DNA of 64,000 nucleotides, from the NCBI RefSeq assembly GCF_003667705.1, contig NZ_CP033019.1, positions 4,774,001-4,838,000 on the forward strand. The letters run 5' to 3'. Source of the DNA: Janthinobacterium agaricidamnosum. Its GTDB lineage: Bacteria > Pseudomonadota > Gammaproteobacteria > Burkholderiales > Burkholderiaceae_D. The notes under the pieces are model-generated. The model ran no database searches, was not told the DNA's origin, and worked only from the letters and a program-made list of their open reading frames with translations. Positions 1 to 10,123 of this stretch are shown here, piece after piece. Each line of letters begins with the position of its first letter. Within the stretch, counting starts at the first letter, position 1. Made by a program: the position numbers and the translations under genes.

Positions 1-1
1 G

Positions 2-1093
2 GCGCAAAAGGTCGAGCGCGAACTGCGCGGCCTGAAAGGCATCGGCAACGTCAATTCCAGCGCCTCGCTGGTGCGTCCGGAAATCATCGTGCGCCCCGAT
101 TTCGCCAAGGCGGCCGACCTGGGCGTGACGGCGGCAGCCATCGGCGAGACCGTGCGCGTGGCCACGGCCGGCGACTACGATACGGACCTGACGAAAATGA
201 ACCTGCCCGAGCGGCAGGTGCCGATCCGCGTCAAGCTGCCCAACAGCGTGCGCGCCGACCTGGCCGCCATCGAGCGCCTGACCGTGCCCGGCAAGAATGG
301 CCCCGTGCGCCTGGCGAACGTGGCCACGGTGACGATGGAAAGCGGCCCGGCGCAGATCGACCGGTTGAACCGCAGCCGCAACGTCACCCTCGACGTGGAA
401 CTCGGTTCGCGCACGCTCGGCGAACTGAATGAAGAAGCGCGCGCGCTGCCGTCGATGAAGAATCTGCCGCCGTCCGTGAAGATCGCCGAGCTGGGCGACG
501 CGCAGGAAATGGCCTCGCTGTTCGCCAGCTTCGGCCTGGCCATGCTGATCGGCGTGCTGTGCATCTACTGCGTGCTGGTGCTGCTGTTCAAGGACTTCAT
601 GCAGCCGGTGACCATCCTGGCGGCGCTGCCGCTGTCGATCGGCGGCGCCTTCGTGGCCCTCCTGATCACGGGCAGCGCCCTGTCGATGCCGTCGATGATC
701 GGCCTGATCATGCTGATGGGGATCGTCACGAAGAACTCCATCCTGCTGGTCGACTATGCGATCCTGGCGCGCCAGGCCGGCATGAACCGCTTCGATGCGC
801 TGGTCGACGCCTGCCACAAGCGCAGCCGGCCCATCCTGATGACGACGATCGCCATGGGCGCCGGCATGATGCCGCTGGCGCTGGGCTGGGGCGCCGACCC
901 CAGCTTCCGTTCGCCGATGGCCATTACCGTCATCGGCGGCCTGATCACCTCGACCTTATTGAGCCTGCTGGTGGTGCCGGCCGTGTTCACCTATATCGAC
1001 GACCTGGAGCACCTGCTCAAGCGCGGCATGGCGAAACTGCGCCGCCAGAAGGCGCCGCTGCGGCGCGATGACAGGGTGGCGCTGGAAAAATAA
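2..1093 (+). CDS. RND efflux transporter permease, C-terminal part (cut by window edge)
   Basis: The frame is open from base 2, so the 5' end lies outside the window; the GTG at 71 is an internal valine, not a start. The visible 363 residues hold the end of the second periplasmic porter domain and five hydrophobic segments. The motif MGIVTKNSILLVDYA is typical of the HAE-1 (AcrB/MexF) family of proton-driven drug exporters in the inner membrane. It ends with a short basic cytoplasmic tail. An adaptor and outer-membrane partner would be expected to the left. The family assignment is firm; the substrate is unknown. Confidence 0.93.
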   Translation, partial: AQKVERELRGLKGIGNVNSSASLVRPEIIVRPDFAKAADLGVTAAAIGETVRVATAGDYDTDLTKMNLPERQVPIRVKLPNSVRADLAAIERLTVPGKNGPVRLANVATVTMESGPAQIDRLNRSRNVTLDVELGSRTLGELNEEARALPSMKNLPPSVKIAELGDAQEMASLFASFGLAMLIGVLCIYCVLVLLFKDFMQPVTILAALPLSIGGAFVALLITGSALSMPSMIGLIMLMGIVTKNSILLVDYAILARQAGMNRFDALVDACHKRSRPILMTTIAMGAGMMPLALGWGADPSFRSPMAITVIGGLITSTLLSLLVVPAVFTYIDDLEHLLKRGMAKLRRQKAPLRRDDRVALEK

Positions 1094-1133
1094 GCGCCAA
1101 GGCTGATTGCAAAAACGCCCCCTGCGGGCAAGG

Positions 1134-1175
1134 AAGCGAGGGACGGGCCGCCAGGCCGCGCTCCCTCGCTTTCAT
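1134..1175 (+). terminator. Hairpin after the RND gene
   Basis: AAGCGAGGGA at 1134-1143 pairs perfectly with TCCCTCGCTT at 1162-1171, with a GC-rich inner loop that can pair further. It lies 41 bases after the RND stop codon and before the next gene. There is only a weak T-tract, so it is a probable rather than certain intrinsic terminator. Confidence 0.6.
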
Positions 1176-1224
1176 CTATCTGGCATACTGCGCCCATTCT
1201 CCATGACCGCAATCTGCCCTGCCT

Positions 1225-2196
1225 ATGAATTACCGCACCCCGCTCGTCCTGCTGATGGTCTCCGCACTGCTCGGCGCCTGCTCGGACAAGACCACCCCCG
1301 CCAACGCCGGCCTGGCAGCCGACGTGGCAGCCGCCGTCCCCGCCGCCGCCGATGCAACGGCATCGGTCGAACACGTGCCGCCGCCGTCCGCCACCGCGCC
1401 CAGGACGGAAGCGATGAACACGCCGCAGGCGCGCGAGCGCGAAGCGACCATGATGCGCGCCGTCTTCGGCAAGGCCTACCGCGACGACAGCGACGATGCA
1501 CTGGCCGACCTGCCCGATCCGGACAACCACGTCGACAAGCTCAGTTACGTGGTCAGCGCCGTCAGCCACAAGCTGCTGCCTGATGGCAGCGCCATCCTGG
1601 TGGCGAATGCGGAAACGGCCAATACGGAAGGCACGGCCGAATCGGCGCATGCCTCGCCGGGGCTGCTGAATGTCTTTTTCCTGGCGCCCAAGGGCACACC
1701 GGAAGACGGCCAGTGGCAAGTCGTGAAACGCCTGGAAAACATCGCCGCCCTGGGCTCGTCGGGGCAGCTCGGCGAAGTCCACTGGGTCATGCTGGGCGCG
1801 AACAAGCCGGGACTGGCGATCCGCTACGGCTATACGGGCCAGGGCTACACCATCACGCAACTGGCCCTGTTTGAAATCGGCGACGGCAAGGTCACCTCGC
1901 TCGATGGCGCCATCGACCTGTACTCGGACAATATGGGCGCCTGCGGACCTGAAACGGACGAGTGCTGGATGGTCAAGGGGAACTGGCGCTTCGCGCCAGC
2001 GCGCAATGGCGGCGCCTACGATGACTTGCTGATCGACTTCAAGGGCGCCTCCGAAAAGATCAAGCCGGGCGTCAAGGTCAAGCAGGACGAAGACCCGCCG
2101 CGCATCGCCACGCCACTGAACGGCCACGCGCGCTATGGCTTCGATGGCAAGGGATACAAACTGCTTGAAGGGAAGAATCCAGTGCCAGGCGTGTAA
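1225..2196 (+). CDS. Putative lipoprotein of unknown function
   Basis: The protein has 323 residues. It starts with a signal peptide ending in a lipobox (LLGAC, cysteine 19), so it is probably lipid-anchored in the envelope. A low-complexity Ala/Pro/Thr linker of about 45 residues follows, then a globular region rich in aromatic and glycine residues. Two cysteines in an ACGPETDEC stretch near residue 240 could form a disulfide in the periplasm. I do not recognise a family. No good ribosome site is visible before the ATG, but the signal peptide fixes the start. The gene is not obviously co-transcribed with its neighbours. Confidence 0.72.
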   Translation: MNYRTPLVLLMVSALLGACSDKTTPANAGLAADVAAAVPAAADATASVEHVPPPSATAPRTEAMNTPQAREREATMMRAVFGKAYRDDSDDALADLPDPDNHVDKLSYVVSAVSHKLLPDGSAILVANAETANTEGTAESAHASPGLLNVFFLAPKGTPEDGQWQVVKRLENIAALGSSGQLGEVHWVMLGANKPGLAIRYGYTGQGYTITQLALFEIGDGKVTSLDGAIDLYSDNMGACGPETDECWMVKGNWRFAPARNGGAYDDLLIDFKGASEKIKPGVKVKQDEDPPRIATPLNGHARYGFDGKGYKLLEGKNPVPGV

Positions 2197-2226
2197 GCGT
2201 ATCCGCGCCAGGCACCGGCAAACCGG

Positions 2227-2967
2227 CTAGCGGCGCGCGGCCTCCAGGCGCGCCAGCAGCGGCGCATACATCGCCCGCGTATGGCTGCTCCAGCGGGCCA
2301 TGGCGCTGTCGATATCGAGCAGCAGGCGCTCCGACAGCACCTTGTCTCCCTGCTGCAGCGCCCAGATCGCGCACTCGGCGCGGCACTCGAAGCTGTTGTA
2401 GCGCGTCAGCGCATCGTCGAATTCCGCCTTCGCTTCTTGCTGTCGCCCGCTTTGCGCCAGCGCGCGCGCCGTCAGCAGGGACACCATCTCGGGACGGAAA
2501 TGGATATCCGTGCGGCGGATGAATTCCAGGTGCGTCAGCGCTTCGGCGCCGCGCGCGCATTCCAGATAGGCGCGCGCCGCGCCCAGGCGAATTTCCAGGT
2601 CCGATGAAAACGCACCCCGCAGGCAGGCTTCGTACGTCGATGCCGCTTCCTGCGCATCGCCCGCCTCCAGCTGCGCGCTGGCCAGGCGCATCTGGTTTTG
2701 CGCCGTCGGCGTGTACTCGAAAGCCGCTTTCGCCTCGCGCAATTCGCGGTTCGGATCGAGCACCTGCACGGCCACCGAAGCGACCTTGCGCGCGCCTTGC
2801 GGCAGGCGCGAATTGGGCAGGTAGATGGCGAAGAAATACACCACGCTGCCCAGCAGCGGGAACATGAATAAAATAAGCAGCCAGTACAGCTGCTGCCCGT
2901 TGCGCACCACGTGGATCGCAAAAAATACCGCGATCAGGATGTGGATGCCTATGCCAAAAATCGTCAT
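2227..2967 (-). CDS. Membrane-anchored TPR-like protein
   Basis: The protein has 246 residues starting at MTIFGIGI; an upstream in-frame ATG at 3006 would add 13 hydrophilic residues and break the membrane start. Two hydrophobic segments at about residues 3-20 and 26-47 resemble the N-terminal domain of cardiolipin synthase-type proteins. The rest is helical with repeated Ala/Leu/Tyr patterns (for example AFEYTPTAQNQMRLASAQLE and GDAQEAASTYEACLRG) typical of tetratricopeptide repeats, which mediate protein contacts. It lies just beyond the efflux operon on the same strand, 95 bases after the outer-membrane factor. Partner and role are unknown. Confidence 0.68.
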   Translation of the reverse strand: MTIFGIGIHILIAVFFAIHVVRNGQQLYWLLILFMFPLLGSVVYFFAIYLPNSRLPQGARKVASVAVQVLDPNRELREAKAAFEYTPTAQNQMRLASAQLEAGDAQEAASTYEACLRGAFSSDLEIRLGAARAYLECARGAEALTHLEFIRRTDIHFRPEMVSLLTARALAQSGRQQEAKAEFDDALTRYNSFECRAECAIWALQQGDKVLSERLLLDIDSAMARWSSHTRAMYAPLLARLEAARR

Positions 2968-3062
2968 GCTGCGACCTCGTTCGTTCGTGACGGGAGCAGC
3001 TGGCACGGCGCCGCCGCTTTCCCTGCTCAGAATATTACACTGGCCGCACCGTGCACACGCAT

Positions 3063-4457
3063 CTATTGCGCCTTGGCCGACCAGCCGCCGCCCATGGCGC
3101 GGTACAAGTCGACCGAGGCGACGAGGATGCGCGTCTTCAGCTGCAGCAGCCCTACGTCGGCGCTGTACAGGGTGCGCTGGGCGTCGAGTTCCTCCAGGTA
3201 CGAGGCGTAGCCATTGCGGTAGCGGTTATGCGCGATGCGCAGGGTGTCCGCCGCCGCGGCGCGGCGCGCGTCGTTTTCCACGGCTTGCTGCTGGAGGCGG
3301 TAGAGGGCGCCCAGGCTGTTCTCCGTTTCGGCGAACGCGTTGCGCACCACGTTTTCATATGCGTACACGAGCTGGTCGCGCTGCGCGCCGGCCGCATCCG
3401 TCTGCGCCTGCACGCGCCCGCCATCGAACAGGGGGCCGGCCGCCAGCGCCGTCAGACGCCACAGGGCCGTGGGCGCATGCAGGAAATCGGTGAGGGTCGT
3501 CGCCTGTCCGCCGCCGGCCGCCGTCAGCTTGAACGAGGGCAGCAGCTGGTCGCGCGTGGCGGCCAGGCTGGCGTTGGCGGCCGCCAGGTTGTGTTCCGCG
3601 CGCGCGATGTCGGGCCGCCGGCGCAGCAGTTCGGACGGCAGACCGGCCGGCACGCCAGGCGCCGCCAGCCCGGCCAGCGGCAAGCCGCGCGCGATGGGGC
3701 CGGGATTGCCGCCGACGAGGATGGCCAGCGCGTTTTCCTGTTCGAAGATCTGCCGCTGCAGCTGCGGCACCTGCTCGGCCGCCGCATGGTATTCCGATTG
3801 CGCCTGCAGCCATTCCAGGCGCGAGCTGTAGCCCACCTCGAACTGCTTGCGCGCCAGCTCGCGCGACTGTTCGCGCAGCTGCAGGGTCGATTGCGTCAAC
3901 TCCAGCTGCGCGTCGAGGCCCCGCAGATTCAGGTAACTGGTCGCCACGCTGGCGGCGATCGACAGGGCCGCCGCATCGAGGCTGGCCTGCTCGGCGCGGT
4001 AACTCTCGCCGGCCGCGTCGCTCAGACTGGCCAGCCGGCCCCACACGTCGATTTCATAGCTGGCCTGCAATTCGGCCTGGAAGACATTCGTCACATACGG
4101 CTTGCCGCTGGACGCCAGGGTGCGCGTGCGCGTGGGCGAACCGTCGAAGGCCAGATTGGGCGCGCGGTTCGCGTCGGCCTGCGCCAGGCGTGCGCGGTAT
4201 TCCTGCACCCGGGCGCGCGCCACGCGCAAGTCGCCATTGCGCGCCAGCGCCTCGCCCACCAGGTCGCTCAAGACCGGATCGCCGAAGGCTTGCCACCACA
4301 GTTGCTCGACATGGGCACCCGTCGCCGCAGGTGCGCCGATCGCTTGCGCGCGCCAGCCGGACGGCAGCTGCAGTGCCGATGCGGGCTGCGGCGGCGCCTT
4401 GGCGGCGCAGCCGGCCAGCGCCAGCACACCGGCCATCAGCAGGTGACGGCGCTTCAT
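3063..4457 (-). CDS. NodT-type outer-membrane efflux lipoprotein
   Basis: The 464-residue protein is a TolC-like channel. The signal peptide ends at the lipobox LALAGC (cysteine 17), as in OprM/NodT proteins that are lipid-anchored in the outer membrane. Two long helical repeats follow; each carries the family pattern of Ala/Gln-rich coiled coils, such as VARARVQEYRARLAQADANR and ARAEHNLAAANASLAATRDQ. Its start overlaps the stop of the HlyD gene by four bases (ATGA), so translation is probably coupled. It supplies the exit duct for the MFS/HlyD pump upstream. Confidence 0.92.
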   Translation of the reverse strand: MKRRHLLMAGVLALAGCAAKAPPQPASALQLPSGWRAQAIGAPAATGAHVEQLWWQAFGDPVLSDLVGEALARNGDLRVARARVQEYRARLAQADANRAPNLAFDGSPTRTRTLASSGKPYVTNVFQAELQASYEIDVWGRLASLSDAAGESYRAEQASLDAAALSIAASVATSYLNLRGLDAQLELTQSTLQLREQSRELARKQFEVGYSSRLEWLQAQSEYHAAAEQVPQLQRQIFEQENALAILVGGNPGPIARGLPLAGLAAPGVPAGLPSELLRRRPDIARAEHNLAAANASLAATRDQLLPSFKLTAAGGGQATTLTDFLHAPTALWRLTALAAGPLFDGGRVQAQTDAAGAQRDQLVYAYENVVRNAFAETENSLGALYRLQQQAVENDARRAAAADTLRIAHNRYRNGYASYLEELDAQRTLYSADVGLLQLKTRILVASVDLYRAMGGGWSAKAQ

Positions 4458-5629
4458 GGCTTGGCCTTCTTCGGTGCAGGCGGGGGCGCCGGGTTGTCCG
4501 CCGAATCGTTCAGCACGGCCGACGTGTCGACGCTGACCACCACCGACATGCCCGGCACGAGGCGGCGCGCATTCGCCTGGCCCGGATCGATGCGGATGCG
4601 CACGGGAATGCGCTGGGCAATTTTGAGGTAGTTGCCCGTCGCGTTATCGGCCGGCAGCACGGAAAACTCGGACCCGGTGGCCGGCGAAATGCGCTCCACC
4701 TGGCCCGTCAGCACGGCGCCGTCGAGCGCGTCGACGTGGAAGGTGGCGCTTTGCCCTTCCTGCACGCCGTTCATCTGCGTTTCCTTGAAATTGGCGATGA
4801 CCCACATCTGGCGCGGCACCAGCGCCATCAGCTGCGCGCCCGAATTGACGTAGGCACCCTGGCGCACCGTCACCTGGCCCAGCTGGCCGTCGGAGGGCGC
4901 GACGATGCGCGTGTTATCGAGGTCGATCTTCGCCGCCTTGACGGCCGCCTGCGCGTTGGCCACGGCAGCCTCCAGCGCCTGCTTGTTGACCACCACGGAA
5001 TGCACGCTTTGCTGGGCGATATCGAGATTGGCGCGGGCTTGCGCCAGCGCGGCCGCCATCTGCGCCTGCGTGGCGCGCGACTGGTCGTGTTCGCGCTGCG
5101 ACAGCGAACCGTCGGCCACCAGCTGCTCCACCCGGCTCAAGTCCGCGCTGGCCTTGCGCGCCTGCGCTTCCGCGTTGGCCAGCGCCGCCTCGCTGACGGA
5201 AATGCCCGCCTGCGCGCTGGCCTTCTGCTGCGCCCAGTTCGACAGCGCCGCCTGCTGCGCGGCCAGCTGCGCCTGCGCCTGCTCGTAGCGCTGCTGGTAG
5301 ATGCGGTCGTCGATGCGCACCAGCAGCTGGCCTTCCTTCACATCCATGAAGTCCTGCACCGTCACTTCCACCACATAGCCCGACAGCTGCGTGCCGATGA
5401 TGGTCACCTGCCCCCGCACGGTGGCGTTTTCCGTCGTCACGATGGGACTGGTGAACGGCGGCAAACGCCACGCATACAGCACGATCAGCACGCCCACCAG
5501 GGCCACGGCGGCAAAGGCCAGCGCGGACAGCCACTGGTGGCGCCGGTCCGGCTGTGCCATGGAAGGGGCGGCGGGTGCGGATGGCGGTGCAGGCGTCGGT
5601 ACTGGCGGCGGGGTGTTATTTTCTGTCAT
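4454..5629 (-). CDS. HlyD/EmrA-family membrane fusion protein
   Basis: The periplasmic adaptor of a tripartite pump has 391 residues. It has a proline-rich cytoplasmic tail, one membrane segment (about residues 33-53), a first lipoyl half (TVRGQVTIIGTQLSGYVVEV), a long alpha-helical hairpin rich in Ala and Gln, the second lipoyl half (VAPSDGQLGQVTVRQGAYV) and a beta-barrel domain. I chose the ATG at 5629, which overlaps the MFS gene by 14 bases; an ATG at 5680 would add 17 basic residues. It sits between the MFS permease and the outer-membrane factor, as in emrAB-type operons. Confidence 0.92.
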   Translation of the reverse strand: MTENNTPPPVPTPAPPSAPAAPSMAQPDRRHQWLSALAFAAVALVGVLIVLYAWRLPPFTSPIVTTENATVRGQVTIIGTQLSGYVVEVTVQDFMDVKEGQLLVRIDDRIYQQRYEQAQAQLAAQQAALSNWAQQKASAQAGISVSEAALANAEAQARKASADLSRVEQLVADGSLSQREHDQSRATQAQMAAALAQARANLDIAQQSVHSVVVNKQALEAAVANAQAAVKAAKIDLDNTRIVAPSDGQLGQVTVRQGAYVNSGAQLMALVPRQMWVIANFKETQMNGVQEGQSATFHVDALDGAVLTGQVERISPATGSEFSVLPADNATGNYLKIAQRIPVRIRIDPGQANARRLVPGMSVVVSVDTSAVLNDSADNPAPPPAPKKAKP

Positions 5630-7262
5630 TGCTCGGTTCCGAATTGGTAATGGGGACGATGGCCATGGCCGTCTGCGCATCGCGCACGGGGCCGACCAGG
5701 CGGCGCGCGCCGGTGGTGATGCGGGTCCAGAACTGGCTGACCAGCATCCAGATCAGGGTGGCGACGGCGACGCCGGCGATCATCAAAAAGACGTCGTTGT
5801 AGGCGAGGACATTGGCTTCGCGCGTGGCGACGGCGCCCAGGCGGGCCACGCCCTGGGCGCTGCGCAGGGCCGGGTCCGTCAGCACGCCGCCATAGCTTGC
5901 GGCACCGGACTGTACGCGCGCGGCCACCTGCGGGTCGAGCATGGTGAGGTGCTCGACCAGATAGCTGGAATGGTATTTTTCGCGCGCCGTCTGGATGGTG
6001 CCGACGATGGCCGACCCGAGCAAGCCGCCCAGGTTCTGCGTCATGGTAAACATCACGGAAAAACTCACCAGGTTGCGCGGTTCGGCGATCACGGCGCCCA
6101 TGCCGGCCACCATGGTGGGACCGAGGAAATACGTGCCGCCAAAGGCCAGCAGGAACTGGCTGACATACATGTTGACGGGGCGCGTCTGGCTGGTGGCGTG
6201 CGCGTCGATCAGGGCGCCGGCTGCGATCAGCAGCAGCGCGAACATCAGCGAGCGGTTCAGGGTGGCCGGATTGATCGTCAGCGCGCTGACCACCAGGCCC
6301 GCCACGCTGCCCAGCAGGACCACGATGAACAGGTTCTGCATCTGGTCCGTGTTCAGCCCCAGCGCCTGCAAAAAGCCCACGGCGCCCGTCGATTCGGACA
6401 GCACGATGCGAAACAGCAGCACCGATAAAAACAGCTTGGCGATCTTGCCCGTGGTGAGCCAGCGCGTGTTGAGCAGCGGGCGCGCGCGGTTATGCTCGAT
6501 GGCCAGCGAGGCGGCGATCAGCACGATGGAAGCCGCCAGGCACACGCCCACCCACTCCGATTCCATCCACCACGCCGTGCGCCCCTGCGCCAGCACGGCG
6601 CACAACAGGGCCACGCCGGGCGCGAACAGAATAAAGGTGAGGAAATCGAGCGGCTCGAACGTCTGCACGCGGTCGCCGGGCGGCAGCTTCAGGGCCAGCA
6701 CGCAGCCCAGCGCCAGCAGGGCCAGTCCCAGCTCGAACAGGTACAGGCCGTGCCATTCGCCGATCTGCAGCAGTTCGGACGTGAATATGCGCGCCAGCGG
6801 CAGCGCCAGCTGGGCAAAGCCCAGGCCCAGCACCACGCCTTTCAGCCGGTGCCGCGCGGGAAACGCCTGCAAGGTGTAGTACAGCCCCAGCACGCCCAGC
6901 GCGCCGCCCACCATGCCATGCGCGGCGCGCACGGCGATGGCCGACGGCAAGGTATTGGCATACAAGTGGGCGAACGTCACCAGCGCATACAGCACCAGGA
7001 ACGCTTCCGTAAACAGGCGCAGGCCGAATTGCTGGCGGAACTTCACCAGCAGCAGATTCATGGACACGATGGTCATCACGTAGGCGGCCGGCAGCCACTG
7101 CATCTGGTAGGCATAGGCGGCCAGCGAACCTTGCAGGTTCAGCAAATTGGCCGTCACCAGGCCATTACCGAGTCCCCCCGTCAGCGCGACGATCAGGCCG
7201 ACGATGAAATACGCGACACGCTTGGGCGTCGAATGTTCGGGCATCGATGGCGACCCGGGCAA
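5616..7262 (-). CDS. MFS drug transporter, DHA2-like (14 TM)
   Basis: The inner-membrane permease has 548 residues with about 14 hydrophobic segments, the size of the EmrB/DHA2 family of proton antiporters. Departures from the textbook signature include the weak motif A region. It is the first gene of a three-gene minus-strand operon with a HlyD adaptor and a NodT channel, so it probably exports drugs or other amphiphiles across both membranes. A second ATG six codons in (MPEHSTP) is an alternative start. No regulator gene is adjacent, and the 235 bases upstream hold only the promoter region. Confidence 0.88.
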   Translation of the reverse strand: MPGSPSMPEHSTPKRVAYFIVGLIVALTGGLGNGLVTANLLNLQGSLAAYAYQMQWLPAAYVMTIVSMNLLLVKFRQQFGLRLFTEAFLVLYALVTFAHLYANTLPSAIAVRAAHGMVGGALGVLGLYYTLQAFPARHRLKGVVLGLGFAQLALPLARIFTSELLQIGEWHGLYLFELGLALLALGCVLALKLPPGDRVQTFEPLDFLTFILFAPGVALLCAVLAQGRTAWWMESEWVGVCLAASIVLIAASLAIEHNRARPLLNTRWLTTGKIAKLFLSVLLFRIVLSESTGAVGFLQALGLNTDQMQNLFIVVLLGSVAGLVVSALTINPATLNRSLMFALLLIAAGALIDAHATSQTRPVNMYVSQFLLAFGGTYFLGPTMVAGMGAVIAEPRNLVSFSVMFTMTQNLGGLLGSAIVGTIQTAREKYHSSYLVEHLTMLDPQVAARVQSGAASYGGVLTDPALRSAQGVARLGAVATREANVLAYNDVFLMIAGVAVATLIWMLVSQFWTRITTGARRLVGPVRDAQTAMAIVPITNSEPSNDRK

Positions 7263-7497
7263 GGTCGGACGTTCGCCCGGCCCCAGGTGCGAGGTGTGTA
7301 CTTGTCCATGCGGTAATCGCGATCCGGTTTGCTGAAGCCGTTCTTTGCTGCAGTGATAGAAATAGTTGCAAATGAACAGTTCTAGTCAGCAGCATATCAT
7401 CGCAGGACGTTTTTCTTGTTTACATTGTTGCGCACTGTTGCGCACGGTTACGCCAACGGGGCAAGCCAGGCCTGCCCCGCTGACGCTCATGCGGGCA

Positions 7498-9909
7498 TCA
7501 CACGCGGGGCGGATCCGTTTCGCGCGCAAACGCCCGGTGCGCGGCCAGCGCCTTTTTAAAGGCCGCCACGCCTTTCGCCACGTCGCCCGCCGGCACGACG
7601 ATGATGGCGGGGTCCGGCTTGCCGTCGGGCAGGGTCACCGGCACGCCAGCCTTGTCCAGCAAGCCCTTGCCCGCGCCGATGGCCAGCATCGGCTTGCAGT
7701 GCCGGTATTGCAGGCGCAGGAAGTCGAGCGCGTTCGCGTCGCTGCCCAACTGCTGCACGGCGCCCTGGCCATCCGGTATCACGACGGCGTCGAACAGCAC
7801 GGACGGTCCCGTTTCGAGCGAGATTTCCACGTCGAGCGGCGCGCCGCCGCTCGTGTCGACTTTCCCCAGATGGCTGCCCACGAGGCGCGGCACGGCGCCC
7901 TCGGCCAGCAAGGATGCATAGATGTTGCGCACCTGCGCCCCATCGCTGCCCGGCCCGACGAGGATGGCCACGCGCAGGGTATGGATGCCCGTCTTGCCGG
8001 GGCGGAAAAAAAGCGACAGCGCCGGCGACGGCGGATACGCAGGAATCGGCAGCATGGACACGGGCGGCATGACGGGCGGCAGCGCCAGGCCCAGCGCATC
8101 GGCCAGGCGCTGCGCCAGGGTCTCGTCGACATTGCGCAGCATGGCGACGATGCGCTTGCGAATCGCCACCGTCTGCACCTTGCTCAGTTCAAAGCGGAAC
8201 GCATGCACGATATGGTCTTGCTCGACCGGCGTCTGGCTGATCCAGAACAGCCTCGCCTGGCCAAAGTGCTCGGCGAATTTCTCGGGCTTGCCGCGCACCT
8301 TGTCGCCCTCGGCGGAAGCGGGAAAACTGTTGAAGCCCCTGGCGCCGGCCTGGAACGGGCAGCCGCCCGCCAGCGAATTGGGCTCGTACGCGACCCGGCC
8401 CCGGTTGATGGCCTGGCGGTGGATGCCGTCGCGCTGGTTGTTGTGCACGGGCGCCAGCGGCGAGTTGATGGGGATTTCATGGAAGTTGGCGCCGCCCAGG
8501 CGCGTGATCTGCGTGTCGATATACGAGTGGATGCGGCCCTGCAGCAGCGGGTCGTTGGAAAAATCGATGCCGGGCACGATGTGCGCCGTACAGAAGGCCA
8601 CCTGCTCCGTCTCGGCGAAAAAATTGTCGGGATTGCGGTTCAAGACCATTTTCCCGACGGGTATCAGCGGCACCACCTCTTCGGGAATCAGCTTGGTGGG
8701 GTCGAGCACGTCGAAGGGAAACGCTTCGGCCTGCGCTTCCGTGAAGACCTGGAACGACAGCTCGTATTCGGGATACTCGCCGCATTCAATCGATTCCCAC
8801 AGGTCGCGCCGGTGGAAATCGGAATCGGCGCCGCTGATCTTGACGGCTTCGTCCCACACGAGCGAGTGCGTGCCGGCCATGGGCGACCAGTGGAATTTAC
8901 AGAACACGGACTGGCCCTTGGCGTTCACGAGACGGAAGGTGTGCACGCCGAAACCCTGCATCATGCGGTAGCTGCGCGGGATGGCGCGGTCGGACATGAC
9001 CCACATCAGCATGTGCGTGATTTCCGGCGACAGCGAGGCGAAATCCCAGAAGGTGTCGTGTGCGCTGGCCGCCTGCGGCATGCCGTTGTGCGGCTCGGGC
9101 TTGACCGCATGGACCACATCGGGAAATTTCATCGCATCCTGGATGAAGAAGACGGGGATGTTGTTGCCGACCAGGTCCCAGTTGCCTTCGTCCGTATAGA
9201 ACTTCACGGCGAAGCCGCGCACGTCGCGCGCCGTGTCGGTCGAGCCGCGCTCGCCGGCGACCGTGGAAAAGCGCACGAAGACGGGCGTGCGCTTGCCCGC
9301 CTTGGCGAACGGCGCGGCGCGCGTCAGCTTGCTTTGTTCCTTGTAGCATTCGAAATAGCCGTGGGCGGCCGAACCGCGCGCATGCACGACGCGCTCGGGG
9401 ATGCGCTCATGGTCGAAATGCGTGAGCTTTTCACGCAGGATGAAATCTTCCATCAGGGTGGGGCCGCGCAGGCCCGCCTTCAGCGAGTTCTGGTTGTCGC
9501 CCACGGGCACGCCCTGGTTGGTCGTCAGCACGCAGCCGCTGTCGTCGCTGCGGGCGCCATCCAGCGAGCTATTCAGCGCATTCTCGCCCAACGCGGGCTG
9601 GCCATCGCCCGTCTTCGGCGACGCCAGCGTTTCGCCCGTGGTGCTGGCCGTGGCCAGCGGTTCGCCGGCCGCCACATGCACGCCTTCGATCGGCGTGCGC
9701 GCCGCCTCGCCATACTGGCCATCTTCCTTGGGATTGTCGGCCATGGCGGCGGACAGCTGCTGGCTGGCGGCCGTCTTTTGCAGCAGCGCGCGGGTCACGT
9801 CATTGTCCGTGCCCAGGCTGTTTGGCGCATTGCCGTCGGATGGGCCGGACATGCTGCTCAATACGGAACCCGCACCGTCCGTGGACGGCGTTTTCTTGGT
9901 GGTAGCCAT
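7498..9909 (-). CDS. katE: Clade-2 large-subunit catalase KatE
   Basis: The heme catalase of 803 residues converts hydrogen peroxide to water and oxygen. The catalytic His176 (RVVHARG), Asn249 (GNNIPVFF) and heme-ligand Tyr463 (IHSYIDTQ) have exactly the spacing of E. coli HPII residues 128, 201 and 415. After the core comes the C-terminal flavodoxin/glutamine amidotransferase-like domain (from about residue 650, starting near [14 protein letters not shown]) that marks large-subunit catalases. The N-terminal arm is about 50 residues longer than in HPII and is Ser/Thr/Gly-rich. A 24-residue peptide gene lies 52 bases upstream on the same strand. Confidence 0.97.
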   Translation of the reverse strand: MATTKKTPSTDGAGSVLSSMSGPSDGNAPNSLGTDNDVTRALLQKTAASQQLSAAMADNPKEDGQYGEAARTPIEGVHVAAGEPLATASTTGETLASPKTGDGQPALGENALNSSLDGARSDDSGCVLTTNQGVPVGDNQNSLKAGLRGPTLMEDFILREKLTHFDHERIPERVVHARGSAAHGYFECYKEQSKLTRAAPFAKAGKRTPVFVRFSTVAGERGSTDTARDVRGFAVKFYTDEGNWDLVGNNIPVFFIQDAMKFPDVVHAVKPEPHNGMPQAASAHDTFWDFASLSPEITHMLMWVMSDRAIPRSYRMMQGFGVHTFRLVNAKGQSVFCKFHWSPMAGTHSLVWDEAVKISGADSDFHRRDLWESIECGEYPEYELSFQVFTEAQAEAFPFDVLDPTKLIPEEVVPLIPVGKMVLNRNPDNFFAETEQVAFCTAHIVPGIDFSNDPLLQGRIHSYIDTQITRLGGANFHEIPINSPLAPVHNNQRDGIHRQAINRGRVAYEPNSLAGGCPFQAGARGFNSFPASAEGDKVRGKPEKFAEHFGQARLFWISQTPVEQDHIVHAFRFELSKVQTVAIRKRIVAMLRNVDETLAQRLADALGLALPPVMPPVSMLPIPAYPPSPALSLFFRPGKTGIHTLRVAILVGPGSDGAQVRNIYASLLAEGAVPRLVGSHLGKVDTSGGAPLDVEISLETGPSVLFDAVVIPDGQGAVQQLGSDANALDFLRLQYRHCKPMLAIGAGKGLLDKAGVPVTLPDGKPDPAIIVVPAGDVAKGVAAFKKALAAHRAFARETDPPRV

Positions 9910-9961
9910 TACATCTCCTGTGAGTAGTTTGCCCCGGGAAGTAACGCTACAACTCCCTCAT

Positions 9962-10036
9962 TCAGCGCACGAACAGGGCAATCAAAATAATGATGGGAAT
10001 AGGTATGCCAATCAACCACAACAAAATGGAGCGCAT
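9962..10036 (-). CDS. 24-residue hydrophobic peptide
   Basis: A tiny frame reads MRSILLWLIGIPI, then PIIILIALFVR and a TGA stop. A strong ribosome site (AAAGGAGAG) stands just upstream, with two consecutive ATG codons at 10039 and 10036; the second has the better spacing. The product is one membrane helix with basic residues at both ends (RS near the start, final R). I recall very similar short peptides being conserved in Burkholderiales, but cannot check this. It lies between the DUF883 gene and katE, all on the minus strand, so it could be co-transcribed with katE. Confidence 0.7.
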   Translation of the reverse strand: MRSILLWLIGIPIPIIILIALFVR

Positions 10037-10073
10037 CATCACTCTCCTTTACTGCTTGCTACTACCTTGTGTG

Positions 10074-10123
10074 CGTGGGCGCTGGCCCTCTCCGCCATGA
10101 CGGCGAAGGGAACAGCGCCCACG
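10074..10123. repeat. Long imperfect hairpin between DUF883 and peptide genes
   Basis: CGTGGGCGCTG at 10074-10084 pairs perfectly with CAGCGCCCACG at 10113-10123. The interior can pair further (CCCT with AGGG, CGCC with GGCG). No T-run follows on either strand. It probably ends or attenuates transcription leaving the DUF883 gene towards the peptide gene and katE. Confidence 0.5.

Noticed and set aside
7366..9927. Long plus-strand open frame across katE
   Set aside because: It is composed of Arg/His/Gln/Gly-rich low-complexity sequence, the usual shadow of a high-GC gene on the other strand, and the katE frame has all catalytic residues.
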